Assembly: GCF_036543075.1 (NCBI RefSeq)
Contig: NZ_JAZHPF010000004.1
Span: 186,001 to 250,000, forward strand
Source: Deinococcus sp. YIM 134068
Lineage (GTDB): Bacteria; Deinococcota; Deinococci; Deinococcales; Deinococcaceae
Direction: 5' to 3'
DNA: 64,000 nt
The position numbers and the translations under genes were made by a program. This document shows positions 12,864 through 23,812 of the stretch, in pieces (positions within the stretch are counted from its first letter, which is position 1; the number at the start of each line of letters is the position of its first letter). The notes below the pieces were generated by a model. That model saw only the letters and a list, made by a program, of their open reading frames with translations, did no database searches and was not told the DNA's origin.

Positions 12864-12890
12864 TTGACAAAATAATGAGTGCTATATAAA
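12864..12890 (+). promoter_or_regulatory. strong sigma70-type promoter for the small secreted peptide gene
   Basis: TTGACA at 12864-12869 is a perfect -35 box. TATAAA at 12885-12890 follows after 15 bases, inside a markedly AT-rich stretch that stands out from the surrounding GC-rich DNA. The predicted transcript start near 12897 leaves a leader of about 90 bases before the ATG at 12986. Confidence 0.65.
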
Positions 12891-12914
12891 GCTAGGGTTT
12901 AGGTGGGTGAGCAG

Positions 12915-12989
12915 ATGTGCGGCGGACACCCCCCAACGCATCCGTACACTGAGAACAACTTCACAAGGGGGAGGGAGGTGGAAGAATGA
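12915..12989 (+). CDS. possible leader peptide (24 codons)
   Basis: A short frame (MCGGHPPTHPYTENN at its start) ends in a TGA that overlaps the ATG of the next small gene (ATGA), which would couple their translation. It has no clear ribosome site and could be chance, so this is a weak call. Confidence 0.2.
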   Translation: MCGGHPPTHPYTENNFTRGREVEE

Positions 12990-13111
12990 AGAAGATGATT
13001 CTGGCGCTGTTCGCGGCGCTGACGCTCGGCGCGGCTTCTGGGCTGGCGGTGGAGGTCAAGGACAACGGGGGTGCCGAGCTGGACGGTGCCCGGAGCATGT
13101 GGGCGGGTTGA
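12986..13111 (+). CDS. 41-residue secreted peptide, undescribed
   Basis: The frame encodes a 41-residue protein: a basic start (MKKM), a hydrophobic core (ILALFAALTLGAASG), a likely signal-peptidase site near GLA/VEV, and a mature part of about 20 residues that is mildly acidic (EVKDNGGAELDGARSMWAG). GGGAGGGAGG lies just upstream, a TTGACA/TATAAA promoter precedes it, and a 13-bp hairpin follows the stop. These three signals make it a real gene despite its size. It could also be the remnant of a longer secreted protein. Function unknown. Confidence 0.65.
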   Translation: MKKMILALFAALTLGAASGLAVEVKDNGGAELDGARSMWAG

Positions 13112-13127
13112 GAGCTTCGCCTTGACC

Positions 13128-13160
13128 GAGGGGCCGTCGGGAGTCGTCCGGCGGCCCCTC
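13128..13160. terminator. bidirectional hairpin between the small peptide gene and aroA
   Basis: A 13-bp stem (13128-13140 with 13148-13160, one T-G pair, seven-base loop) lies between convergent stops. There is no T-tract, as expected in such GC-rich DNA. Confidence 0.65.
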
Positions 13161-13163
13161 GCC

Positions 13164-14492
13164 CTACACCTTTGCCGTCGCCTCCACGTACTCGAACCGT
13201 GCCCCCAGCGCCTCCAGATGCCCGAAGAAGCCGGGGTAGCTCTTGCGGATGTGGTGCGCGCCCGTGACGCGCAGGGGAGAGTCGGCCCGCAGCCCCAGCA
13301 GGGTGAGCAGCATGATCATCCGGTGGTCGCCGTGCCCGTCCGCCGTGACGCCGCCCGCCAGCCGGGATGTGCCCGTCACCGTGAGGCTGTCATGCGTCTC
13401 GCTCACCGTCAGGCCGAGGCGCTGCAACTCCCGCCGCGTGTCGCTGATGCGGTCGCACTCCTTGAGGCGCAGGGTCGCCACGTTCTCCCACGTCGTGACG
13501 CCCTCGGCGGATGCGGCGGCGGCGGTCAGCGCCTGCACCGCGTCGGTGAAGCCGTCCCCGTCGCGCGTGACGGCGTGCAGGGGCCGCCCGCCGCGCACCG
13601 TCACCCGGTCGCCCTCCCGCACGATGTCCGCGCCCATCTCGCGCAGCACGTCCACGGCCTCGCGCTCGCCCTGAAGGTCGTCCGCCCGCAGGTTCGTCAC
13701 CGTCACCTCGCCGGGGAGGAGGGCCGCCGCCGTCAGAATCGCCGCGCTGCCGGGATAGTCACCGGGCACGAGGACGCGGCCCGCCCGGTACGTCTGCCCG
13801 CCGGGGATGGTGACGCGGCTCAGGTCCTCCGACGCGCTCGCCGTGACGCCAAAGGCCGCGAGCGTGTCGAGCGTCTGCCGCAGCGGGGCATGGCTCTTGA
13901 TCTGACCCGTGAGCCGCAGGTCCAGCCCGTCTGGCAGCAGCGGCGCGAGGAACATCAGCGCGGAGGCGTACTGGCTGGAGCGTTCGGCGCTGATCTGGAC
14001 CAAGCCACCGCGCACCGGGCCGCTGATCGTGATGGGAAGTCGCCCGTCCCGGCTCGTGACCCGAGCGCCTAACCGCTCCAGCGCCTCCAGCAAGTCGCCC
14101 TGCGGCCTGCGCCCCAGCGAGTCGGCGTAGTCGGTCACGAAGGTCGTGTCCGTGGTCAGCGCCGCCACACCCATCAGGAACCGGGCGACGGCACCCGCGT
14201 TGCCAGAGTTAAGGGTCACGCCCGCACGGGGACTCGCCCCGAAGCCGCGCACCACGGCGTCCTCCCCGACCCGCTCCACGCCCGCGCCCCAGTTGCGCAG
14301 GCAGCCCAGCATCGCCTCCGCGTCCTCGCTCGTCGCCACGCCGACCACGCGGGTCTCGCCCTCTGCCAGCGCCGCCGCGAGGAGGTAGCGGGTCGTGTAA
14401 TTCTTGCTCGGCTGCGCCCGCAACTCGCCGCGCAACTCGCGGGCGGGGTGAACCAGGATGTCGAAACGCTCGGGCAGGCCGTCGGTGGTCAT
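13164..14492 (-). CDS. aroA: 3-phosphoshikimate 1-carboxyvinyltransferase (EPSP synthase)
   Basis: AroA joins shikimate 3-phosphate to phosphoenolpyruvate in the aromatic amino acid pathway. The 442-residue protein has the expected PSKNYTTRYL, SSQYASALM, LKECDRISD and DHRMIM motifs. The PEP/glyphosate-site loop reads NSGNAGAVARFL (residues 96-106): the Gly is kept, but the positions matching E. coli Thr97 and Pro101 are Ala101 and Phe105. The start is leaderless, with TAGCCT (14500-14505, minus) seven bases before the ATG. Confidence 0.95.
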   Translation of the reverse strand: MTTDGLPERFDILVHPARELRGELRAQPSKNYTTRYLLAAALAEGETRVVGVATSEDAEAMLGCLRNWGAGVERVGEDAVVRGFGASPRAGVTLNSGNAGAVARFLMGVAALTTDTTFVTDYADSLGRRPQGDLLEALERLGARVTSRDGRLPITISGPVRGGLVQISAERSSQYASALMFLAPLLPDGLDLRLTGQIKSHAPLRQTLDTLAAFGVTASASEDLSRVTIPGGQTYRAGRVLVPGDYPGSAAILTAAALLPGEVTVTNLRADDLQGEREAVDVLREMGADIVREGDRVTVRGGRPLHAVTRDGDGFTDAVQALTAAAASAEGVTTWENVATLRLKECDRISDTRRELQRLGLTVSETHDSLTVTGTSRLAGGVTADGHGDHRMIMLLTLLGLRADSPLRVTGAHHIRKSYPGFFGHLEALGARFEYVEATAKV

Positions 14493-14535
14493 GAGGGGCA
14501 GGCTAGCGCCGTCCCGCCTGGGAGGAGGGCGGGCC

Positions 14536-15105
14536 TCAAGACAAGCCGTGCCGCTCCCGCATCTCCACGTTGAATGCCGCCGACCCGCCGCGTGGGATGC
14601 TCAGCGTCTCCCACTCCTCACCCTGCAACGTCTTGACGAGAAAGACGAGTTGGTAGACGTGCCCGCTGTAGTGTGCGACCTGCCGCTGAATGGCCTCCAG
14701 AACCGTGTGGGCTTCGCCCCGGATCGTCAGCGTCCGGGTGAGATCGGCGGGTGCGAGGTGGTCCAGCGCCTCCAGAAACACCCTCCACCCGTCCTCCCAC
14801 TCGGCCCACAGCTCCGGCAGGGTGAGATGAGCATCCCCGAACTCGGCGTCCCGGTCGCGCCCCAGTGTCTCGCCCTCCGCCCCTGCCACGTAGCCCGAGC
14901 GCAGGCCGCCCCAGCGTGAGCGCATGTTGCCCGCCAGATGCCGCACGAGGACCCCGGCGCTGTTCCCACCCGGCGACAGCACGGTGTCCACCTCGCCGTC
15001 TGTCAGTTGGGCGAGCGCCCCCTCCCCGAGCGCCTTCACGCCACGCATCCGCCCGCGCACGTCGGAGAGGTAGAGGTCGGCGAGGGTGGAGTCGGGAGGG
15101 GTCAT
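14536..15105 (-). CDS. DinB-fold / DUF1572-like protein
   Basis: The 189-residue protein has the four-helix pattern of DinB/YfiT-type metal-binding proteins: NSAGVLVRHLAGNMRSRW near residue 48 and AIQRQVAHYSGHVYQL near residue 137 supply histidines for a metal site. Deinococcus carries many DinB-like proteins, some damage-induced. The start at 15105 overlaps the upstream stop (ATGA) and also has TACGCT (15112-15117, minus) six bases before it, so it may be both coupled and separately transcribed. Longer upstream frames are shadows. Confidence 0.88.
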   Translation of the reverse strand: MTPPDSTLADLYLSDVRGRMRGVKALGEGALAQLTDGEVDTVLSPGGNSAGVLVRHLAGNMRSRWGGLRSGYVAGAEGETLGRDRDAEFGDAHLTLPELWAEWEDGWRVFLEALDHLAPADLTRTLTIRGEAHTVLEAIQRQVAHYSGHVYQLVFLVKTLQGEEWETLSIPRGGSAAFNVEMRERHGLS

Positions 15106-15986
15106 CGGTGGAGCGTACCCTCCTCGGGAGACTCGGCTGGACGGCCCGGCGGCTGATCGTCGTTCAGATTCGCCAACTCCTGCTCGCCTTCTGGAGTGGC
15201 CGCGTAGAGGCGACCCTCCCGCGCGTACACGAGTCGGCCCTGACGATCTATGTCCGCCCACGACGCACCTTGAAGACCGGGCTGGGGTTGGGGGCCGTGC
15301 CACACATACTCTTGGAGAAAGCCTGCAAGGCGCATTCGGCGTCCCAGAACACGAAGTTCGAGCTTCTTCTTTTGTAGGACCAGCGGGGGTTTGAACGTTT
15401 CCCAATTTCCTGTTTGTGGCATCTGCGAGACACGCCAACCTGTGCGCTTCATGGCTTCTAGCCAAATGACTTGTCGAGAACCTTGCGGGCTGAGGACGAC
15501 CCGCAGGTTCGGAGGCTGACGCAGAGAAACCATCTTGTCCGACAGCTTGAAGTCGTGGTGGAGCCAGAGCGTGCCGTTGTCCGCGAAGATTCCTCCTCCG
15601 CTGAAGCCATCGTTGGCATTCCATAAGCCAATGGCCTTGACCCTCGGCGGATGACAAACGGCGGTCCAGGCCCAAAAATTGTCGACTCCAAGCTCAGCCT
15701 CAGCCCGCTCCTGCCGCCGCTTGGACTCGTTGCGAGCGAGGTAGACGAGGTGCAGACCGTCCGGCGACAGGTCGCTCAGCAACTCGTATAACCGTCCCGT
15801 GAACCACGAACCGGGTATGAAGGTGTCCGTGCGCGTGTCCCACAGGTAGAGCCGCGTCCAGCGGGAGGGACCGCGCCGGAAGACGACCGCCGTGCTGGCC
15901 TCGCTCGCCAGCAACACCCAAATTCGCGCCGGAGCAGGCGGCGTGAGAGCGGGTCCCTTGACCTTCTGCATGGCCCATGCTGGCAC
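15102..15986 (-). CDS. hypothetical protein, possibly WD40-like
   Basis: This 294-residue protein, rich in Trp and Arg, has no signal peptide. Segments such as RLYLWDTRTDTF, DLSPDGLHLVYLARN and DIDRQGRLVYAREGRLY suggest a beta-propeller like WD40/TolB repeats, but no family is certain. A GTG at 15986 lies seven bases after the stop of the upstream membrane protein; an in-frame ATG at 15971 is the alternative. The stretch 15330-15720 is clearly less GC-rich than its surroundings, which hints at transfer or relaxed selection. Confidence 0.65.
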   Translation of the reverse strand: MPAWAMQKVKGPALTPPAPARIWVLLASEASTAVVFRRGPSRWTRLYLWDTRTDTFIPGSWFTGRLYELLSDLSPDGLHLVYLARNESKRRQERAEAELGVDNFWAWTAVCHPPRVKAIGLWNANDGFSGGGIFADNGTLWLHHDFKLSDKMVSLRQPPNLRVVLSPQGSRQVIWLEAMKRTGWRVSQMPQTGNWETFKPPLVLQKKKLELRVLGRRMRLAGFLQEYVWHGPQPQPGLQGASWADIDRQGRLVYAREGRLYAATPEGEQELANLNDDQPPGRPAESPEEGTLHR

Positions 15987-15993
15987 GAATCGT

Positions 15994-16281
15994 CTACGGC
16001 GAGACGCGAAATACCCGGTTCCCCTCCAGCGTCAGCGTCGCCGTCAACTTCCCGTCCTCCAGCCCGACCACGCACCGCTCCACGGGTTCGGGCGGCAGAC
16101 GGTTCAGGATTTCGGCGCAGTTCAGCCCTTCCTCCCCGCCCGGCGTCAGGTTCCGTTCCTGCGCTGCCCGCACCGCCTCCAGCCCGTACTCGCGCGCCGC
16201 GCGGCCCTGCCACGAGAAGACGGCGATCAGGATTCCGACAAAGGCGAGGAACCCCACGAGAATCCACACGAAGCTCCGCAT
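15994..16281 (-). CDS. small single-pass membrane protein
   Basis: The 95-residue protein has one N-terminal membrane segment (residues 3-22, FVWILVGFLAFVGILIAVF) and a C-terminal soluble part with two cysteines (LNCAEIL and ERCVVGL) that could form a disulfide outside the membrane. The start at 16281 is leaderless: TAGCCT (16289-16294, minus) ends seven bases before it. It heads a three-gene run with the WD40-like and DinB-fold genes. Function unknown. Confidence 0.72.
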   Translation of the reverse strand: MRSFVWILVGFLAFVGILIAVFSWQGRAAREYGLEAVRAAQERNLTPGGEEGLNCAEILNRLPPEPVERCVVGLEDGKLTATLTLEGNRVFRVSP

Positions 16282-16288
16282 GGGAGGC

Positions 16289-16342
16289 AGGCTAGCGCGC
16301 GGGCCTCCGCCGGCGGGCCGGAGTGGGAACGCGGGGTACACT
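16289..16342. promoter_or_regulatory. divergent promoters, membrane protein and carboxynorspermidine-synthase-like gene
   Basis: The minus-strand -10 box TAGCCT (16289-16294) is seven bases from its ATG. The plus-strand box TACACT (16337-16342) is ten bases from the ATG at 16353. The two transcripts start back to back within 71 bases. Confidence 0.55.
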
Positions 16343-16352
16343 GGCTCCCGAC

Positions 16353-17573
<1,221 letters not shown>

Positions 17574-17649
17574 CCGCCGGTACAGGGAGAGGGGGCGTGG
17601 CCGCGCGGGTCCGCCCTCTTCTCTCAATCCTGAGAGGAAGGCTCGGAAC

Positions 17650-17795
17650 CACTTGTTTTTCTCCCTCTCCCCTTGCGGGAGAGGGCCGGGGAGAGGGGTG
17701 ACGAGCACCGCTCGTCCTCCTGCCGGACGCTAAAAACTCCCCTTTTGCCCGATTCGCAGTTCACATCAAGCGTTTACGGGAGAGGGGTGGCAGGC
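17650..17795. repeat. dispersed element, family 1
   Basis: It carries the hairpin CCCTCTCCC/GGGAGAGGG, the GACGAGC-ACC-GCTCGTC hairpin, and the terminal arm TTCACATCAAGCGTTTACGG. It sits between the convergent carboxynorspermidine-synthase-like and DHH genes; the left arm is not recognisable. The 17574-17844 gap holds nothing else I can support. Confidence 0.8.
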
Positions 17796-17844
17796 AATGC
17801 CTGCCCTCTTTCGATTTCGAGGAAGTTCAACGAGGTTCCAACGC

Positions 17845-18861
<1,017 letters not shown>

Positions 18862-18916
18862 GGCGGGAGTATAGGTGGGGTGGGGCACCGTCGGCGGGAC
18901 GATGGGGATGCAGGAG

Positions 18917-18982
18917 GGCAAAGGCAGAGGGCAAAGGCAGACCACGCGCGCCCCTGCCCTCTGCCTTCTGCGACGTTCGCAG
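18917..18982. repeat. purine-rich and pyrimidine-rich arrays with palindrome, after pilT
   Basis: A CAAAGG/CAGAGGG array (units of six and seven bases) is followed by its near complement CCCTGCCCTCTGCCTTC, so the two can pair. It ends in a palindrome CTGCGA-CGT-TCGCAG (18968-18982), four bases from the pilT stop. A similar CTGCGA-CTT-TCGCGG lies near 7223. Confidence 0.65.
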
Positions 18983-18986
18983 GACT

Positions 18987-20059
<1,073 letters not shown>

Positions 20060-20063
<4 letters not shown>

Positions 20064-20944
20064 GCGCCCGCTCCGGCGTCCGGTTCGGCGTCGGGCAGGA
20101 GGGGCAGGTTGTCGATGAGCCTCACGCCGAACATCCGGGCGGCCACGAGCACGCGGGTCATGGGGTCATTCTCCACACGTTCTCTTTCGGCCATGTCACC
20201 GTCCACGACCGCGAGGTAGTCGAGCGTCAGCTCAGGCTCCCCCGCGAGCACGTCCAGCCCCACCTGACGCAGCCGCGCCGTGTCCCGCTCGCCGCCCATC
20301 GCCGCCGTCTGCACCGCCCGCAGCGCCTTCGAAAGGACCGCCGCCCGCTCCCGCTGCCCCGCCGTGAGGTAGCTGTTGCGGCTGCTGAGCGCCAGCCCCG
20401 ACGCCTCCCGCACGGTGGGCACGCCGACGACCTCCACAGGGACGTTGAGGTCCCGCACCATCCGGCGCACCACGGCGAGCTGCTGCCAGTCCTTCTCCCC
20501 GAAGTACGCCCGGTCTGGCCGCACGAGGTTCAGCAGCTTGAGCACCACCGTCGCCACCCCGTCGAAGTGGCCGGGCCGCAGGCTGCCCTCCAGCGGTTCC
20601 GACACGCCGCCCACGGAGACGTTCGTGGCGTAGCCGGGCGGGTACATCGTTCCCACGTCCGGGTGGAAGAGCAGGTCGGCCCCCGCCGCGCCCGCCACGT
20701 GGAGGTCACGGCCCAGGTCGCGCGGGTAGCGGCCCAGGTCCTCCCGTGGGCCGAACTGCCGGGGATTGACAAAGACGCTGACCACCACGGTATCGCACTC
20801 CGCCCGCGCCCGCTCCATCAGGGTGGCGTGGCCCTCGTGCAGATACCCCATCGTGGGGACGAGGCCGACGCGGCCCGCGTTCGCCAGCGCCGTACGCAGG
20901 TCCTCCGCCGTGGTCACGAGGCGGGGAGTGGTCGCCGGAGTCAA
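20060..20944 (-). CDS. panC: pantothenate synthetase PanC
   Basis: PanC joins pantoate and beta-alanine with ATP to form pantothenate. The sequence has the first nucleotide motif GLVPTMGYLHEGH, FVNPRQFG, the GVATVVLKLLNLV helix and YFGEKDWQQL. Two non-ATG starts are possible: TTG at 20944 overlapping the upstream stop (TTGA), giving 294 residues, or GTG at 20917, giving 285. The overlap favours TTG, because the same junction type recurs in this window. The annotated frame open to 21367 is not real. Confidence 0.9.
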
Positions 20945-21309
20945 TCGCGGCCCCCGTCCAGCCCCGACGCCCCCAGGATGAGGTCGAGAATCCACGAGAT
21001 GAGCGCCAGCACGAGCGCCCCGATGATCGACGCCCCGAAGCTCGCCACGTCCAGCGCCGTCACGCCCGCCACCAGCCACAGCACCACGCCGTTCACCACC
21101 AGCGTGAACAGGCCCAGCGTCAGCACGTTCACCGGCAGACTCAGGAGCAGCAGCACGGGTCGGATGAGGGCGTTGACCACCCCCAGCACGAGCGCGGCGA
21201 GCAGGACCGACCCCGCCCCCGCCCCCGGCGCGAAGGTGACACCCGTGTACACCCGCGTCACGAGGTACAGCGCCAGCGCATTCACGAGCAGTCGAATGAG
21301 GAAGCCCAT
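20941..21309 (-). CDS. phage holin family IV-like membrane protein
   Basis: The 122-residue protein has four hydrophobic segments and matches the short four-helix membrane proteins annotated as mycobacterial phage holin superfamily IV (NALALYLVTRVYTGV, LVLGVVNALIRPVL, TLVVNGVVLWLVAG, IIGALVLALISWIL). Despite the name these are chromosomal genes found far from prophage. It heads the panC-pilT operon and has its own leaderless promoter: TAATCT (21316-21321, minus) six bases before the ATG. Confidence 0.85.
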   Translation of the reverse strand: MGFLIRLLVNALALYLVTRVYTGVTFAPGAGAGSVLLAALVLGVVNALIRPVLLLLSLPVNVLTLGLFTLVVNGVVLWLVAGVTALDVASFGASIIGALVLALISWILDLILGASGLDGGRD

Positions 21310-21318
21310 GCGGGTAGA

Positions 21319-21837
21319 TTACTCCGTGAGCGATGGGAGTTGGCTGGGAGAAATCTGTCCCTGACATAAGAGGGACAGGTATGAGGACATCAGCCTCTCG
21401 TCGTAGTTTGCTGACTCTGACATAAACGGTGCGAAAGCCTCAAGAATGCCCTCCTCTTTTGAATTGATCATCTTCCAAATAAGGAGACTCTCAATCCTGC
21501 TGGCGCTCTCAAAGTTCACTCTCGAAATCTCCACAAACTCAAGGCTGCCATCAATTGACTCTGTACTAAAGGTGTAAGGTCGGTCCCCAAAATCAATCGT
21601 GCGGTGCCTTACCTTGATTTCTGGGTAGGTTCTGCGGTATTGGAAATACTCGCCCAAGTCCTCAAGCATCCACTGACACCGAACCGTCTTGAACTTCTCT
21701 AATCCTAGAAGACGCTTTAACTGCTCCCTACTAATTCTGACTCCATCCAGGCCGCGCTGCCAGCATTGCAGAACGCAGAAGAGACCGACTATCCTATGTT
21801 GCCTCCTGGCACCTTCACGAACATCTATTTGTTTCAC
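21319..21837 (-). CDS. hypothetical protein, AT-rich, probably acquired
   Basis: The 172-residue protein shows no signal peptide or membrane segment; recognisable stretches are VRISREQLKRLLGLEKF and SRIESLLIWKMINSKEEGI. Its DNA (21330-21850) is far more AT-rich than any neighbour, with codons such as AAA, ATA and TTT that are rare elsewhere. The GTG at 21837 is chosen because TATAAA (21845-21850, minus) lies seven bases upstream, and because the longer frame to 21894 would run into purB. No family recognised. Confidence 0.65.
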   Translation of the reverse strand: MKQIDVREGARRQHRIVGLFCVLQCWQRGLDGVRISREQLKRLLGLEKFKTVRCQWMLEDLGEYFQYRRTYPEIKVRHRTIDFGDRPYTFSTESIDGSLEFVEISRVNFESASRIESLLIWKMINSKEEGILEAFAPFMSESANYDERLMSSYLSLLCQGQISPSQLPSLTE

Positions 21838-21845
21838 GGCATCTT

Positions 21846-23153
21846 TTATAACCCGAATCGCCCGTAAATCTCCCCCACGTGCCGCAGATACCACCCCAGG
21901 TCGAAGGCGTCGTCGAGTTCAGCCTCGCTCAAGGGGTTCTCCGAGTCACTCCTCAACAGGTCGCGCAGGCCCTCGCCCGTCTCCCAGCTCCTCAACGCGT
22001 GGCGCTGCACGAGGTCGTAGGCCGCCTCCCGGCTCATGCCCTTCTCGTCGATGAGGGCGTGGAGGACCCGCTGACTGAAGACCAGCCCGCCGAGGTCGTT
22101 CAGGTTCCGCAGCATCCGTTCGGGGAAGATCACGAGGCCCTCCAGCACGCCCGTCAGGCGGCGGGTGGCGTAGCTCGCCGCGCTCGTCGCGTCGGGGAGG
22201 ATGACGCGTTCGGCGCTGGAGTGGCTGATGTCGCGCTCGTGCCACAGGGCGACGTTCTCCAGCCCGGTGACGAGGAAGCCGCGCAGCAACCGGGCGAAGC
22301 CGGTCACGTTCTCGGTCAGGATCGGATTCTTCTTGTGCGGCATGGACGAACTGCCCGTCTGCCCCTTGCCGAACGGTTCCATCGCCTCGCGCACCTCGGA
22401 ACGCTGGAGGTGCCGGATTTCGACGGCGATCTTCTCCAGCGTCGTGCCGAGGATGGCGAGCGCACTCAGAACTTCCGCGTGGCGGTCGCGCGCGAGCGTC
22501 TGGTTGGTGACGGGCGCGGCCTGCCAGCCCCACGCGGCGGCGACCTCCTCCTCGATGCGCGGCGAGACGTGCGCGTAGGTGCCCACCGACCCGGAGAGCA
22601 TGACGACCCGGACCCGGCCCCGCGCCGCCGCCAGCCGCTCCAGGTCGCGGTCGAGCGTCGCCATCCAGTTCAGGAACTTCAGGCCGAAGGTCATCGGCTC
22701 GGCGTGGATGCCGTGGGTGCGGCCCACCGTGGGCGTGTGCCGGTGCGCGACCGCCTGGGCACGGCAGACCTCCCGCAAGGCTCGCACGTCCGCCTCGATC
22801 AGCCCCAGCGCCTCGTCCAGCAGCAGGTTCTGCGCCGTGTCCACCACGTCCGTACTCGTCAGCCCGTGGTGGATGAAGCGGGCCTCCTCGCCGTACCGCT
22901 CGGTCAGCGCGCGGGTGAAGGCCACGATGTCGTGTCGCGTGACCGCCTCGATCTCGGCGACCCGGACGGCGAAGGCGTCGTCGAGGGGGTCGGCCTCGGC
23001 GCGGGCGGTCAAAGCCCCGAAGGCGGAGGGCGGAACCTCGCCGTGGGCCGCCTGTGCCCCCATCGCGGCGAGTTCCACCCGCAGCCACGCGCGGTACTTG
23101 CTCGCCTCGCTCCACAGCGCCTTCATCTCGGGGGTCAGGTAACGCTCGATCAC
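21846..23153 (-). CDS. purB: adenylosuccinate lyase
   Basis: PurB cleaves SAICAR and adenylosuccinate in purine synthesis. The 435-residue protein has the HHGLTSTDVVDTAQ region, the GRTHGIHAEPMTFG motif and the flexible signature loop GQTGSSSMPHKKNP with the catalytic Ser. The GTG at 23153 is the start: TACGCT (23161-23166, minus) lies seven bases upstream and the protein then begins with the normal IERYLTPEMKALW. An ATG at 23177 would sit inside the divergent promoter region. Confidence 0.95.
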   Translation of the reverse strand: MIERYLTPEMKALWSEASKYRAWLRVELAAMGAQAAHGEVPPSAFGALTARAEADPLDDAFAVRVAEIEAVTRHDIVAFTRALTERYGEEARFIHHGLTSTDVVDTAQNLLLDEALGLIEADVRALREVCRAQAVAHRHTPTVGRTHGIHAEPMTFGLKFLNWMATLDRDLERLAAARGRVRVVMLSGSVGTYAHVSPRIEEEVAAAWGWQAAPVTNQTLARDRHAEVLSALAILGTTLEKIAVEIRHLQRSEVREAMEPFGKGQTGSSSMPHKKNPILTENVTGFARLLRGFLVTGLENVALWHERDISHSSAERVILPDATSAASYATRRLTGVLEGLVIFPERMLRNLNDLGGLVFSQRVLHALIDEKGMSREAAYDLVQRHALRSWETGEGLRDLLRSDSENPLSEAELDDAFDLGWYLRHVGEIYGRFGL

Positions 23154-23160
23154 GGCGGGC

Positions 23161-23188
23161 AGCGTAGCACCCGGCACGGGCCTATCCT
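23161..23188. promoter_or_regulatory. divergent leaderless promoters, purB and broken TPR gene
   Basis: Only 41 bases separate the two start codons. TACGCT (23161-23166, minus) serves purB and TATCCT (23183-23188, plus) ends six bases before the ATG at 23195. Confidence 0.6.
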
Positions 23189-23194
23189 CCGGTC

Positions 23195-23793
23195 ATGCTG
23201 GAACAGGTGTGGAAGGCCATCGACTAGGGCCGGAACACGGACGCGCGGTCGCTCTTGGAGGCCGACCCCGCCTTCTCGCTTCCAGTGCCGGGCAGATGGC
23301 ACTCGGATACGCGCTGGCCCACGATGGGCACTTCGACGCGGCGCGCGAGGTCTACGCCAGGCTGCGTGCTGTCCATGCGGGAGAACCGGGCGAACACATT
23401 TTCGTTCACCAACTCGGCATGGTCGAACGGCTGGCCGGGAACCACCGCGCGGCCCTGCGCCTGTTCACGGAGGAACGTGTCCTGATCGAAAGCCTGCCGG
23501 AGGCCGAACGCCCCTTCAAACGCGCGGTGAGCGGGTACGAGGTCGGCGTGAATCTTCTGGCTCTTGGAGACGTGGCGGCGGCGCGGGCAGTGTTGGCAGA
23601 CGCGCTCGCCGATGCTGGGAGTGCCGACGATCCTATGACGCTCGGCTGTGTCCACCGGGCGTTGGGAGACCTCGCCGCGCGGGAGGGCGAGCTGGACGCG
23701 ACCCGCCGCGAGTACGACCTCGCGGGCGCAGCCTTTCTGAAGGCCGGGGACGAACGCGCCGCCGCCGAGGTTCAGGCCCGCTTGAGGACGTGA
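23195..23793 (+). pseudogene. TPR-like protein, broken by a stop codon and a frameshift
   Basis: Reading from the ATG at 23195 gives MLEQVWKAID, then TAG (23225-23227), then GRNTDARSLLEADPAFSL in the same frame. The sense then continues in another frame from about 23295 (GQMALGYALAHDGHFD) to 23793. The shift fits loss of one base near 23285-23297. The second part has helix pairs like TPR repeats (FDAAREVYARLRAVHAGEP, LGDLAAREGELDATRREYDLA). The promoter is intact, so decay may be recent or there may be sequencing error. Function unknown. Confidence 0.75.
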
Positions 23794-23812
23794 GGAAAAG
23801 CCCGCCCCTCAC
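23790..23812. terminator. small hairpin between convergent stops
   Basis: GTGAGG (23790-23795) pairs with CCTCAC (23807-23812) across 11 bases; both arms contain the stop codon of a gene. It is short, so only a weak terminator candidate. Confidence 0.3.

Noticed and set aside
20941..21309. The holin-like gene as a prophage trace
   Set aside because: The family is common on chromosomes and no other phage gene is near.
20945..21367. An N-terminal extension of panC
   Set aside because: It covers the holin-like gene in another frame and lacks PanC motifs.
23225..23227. Amber codon read as a recoded residue (e.g. pyrrolysine)
   Set aside because: A frameshift follows within 70 bases and no recoding signals or genes are seen, so a pseudogene is simpler.
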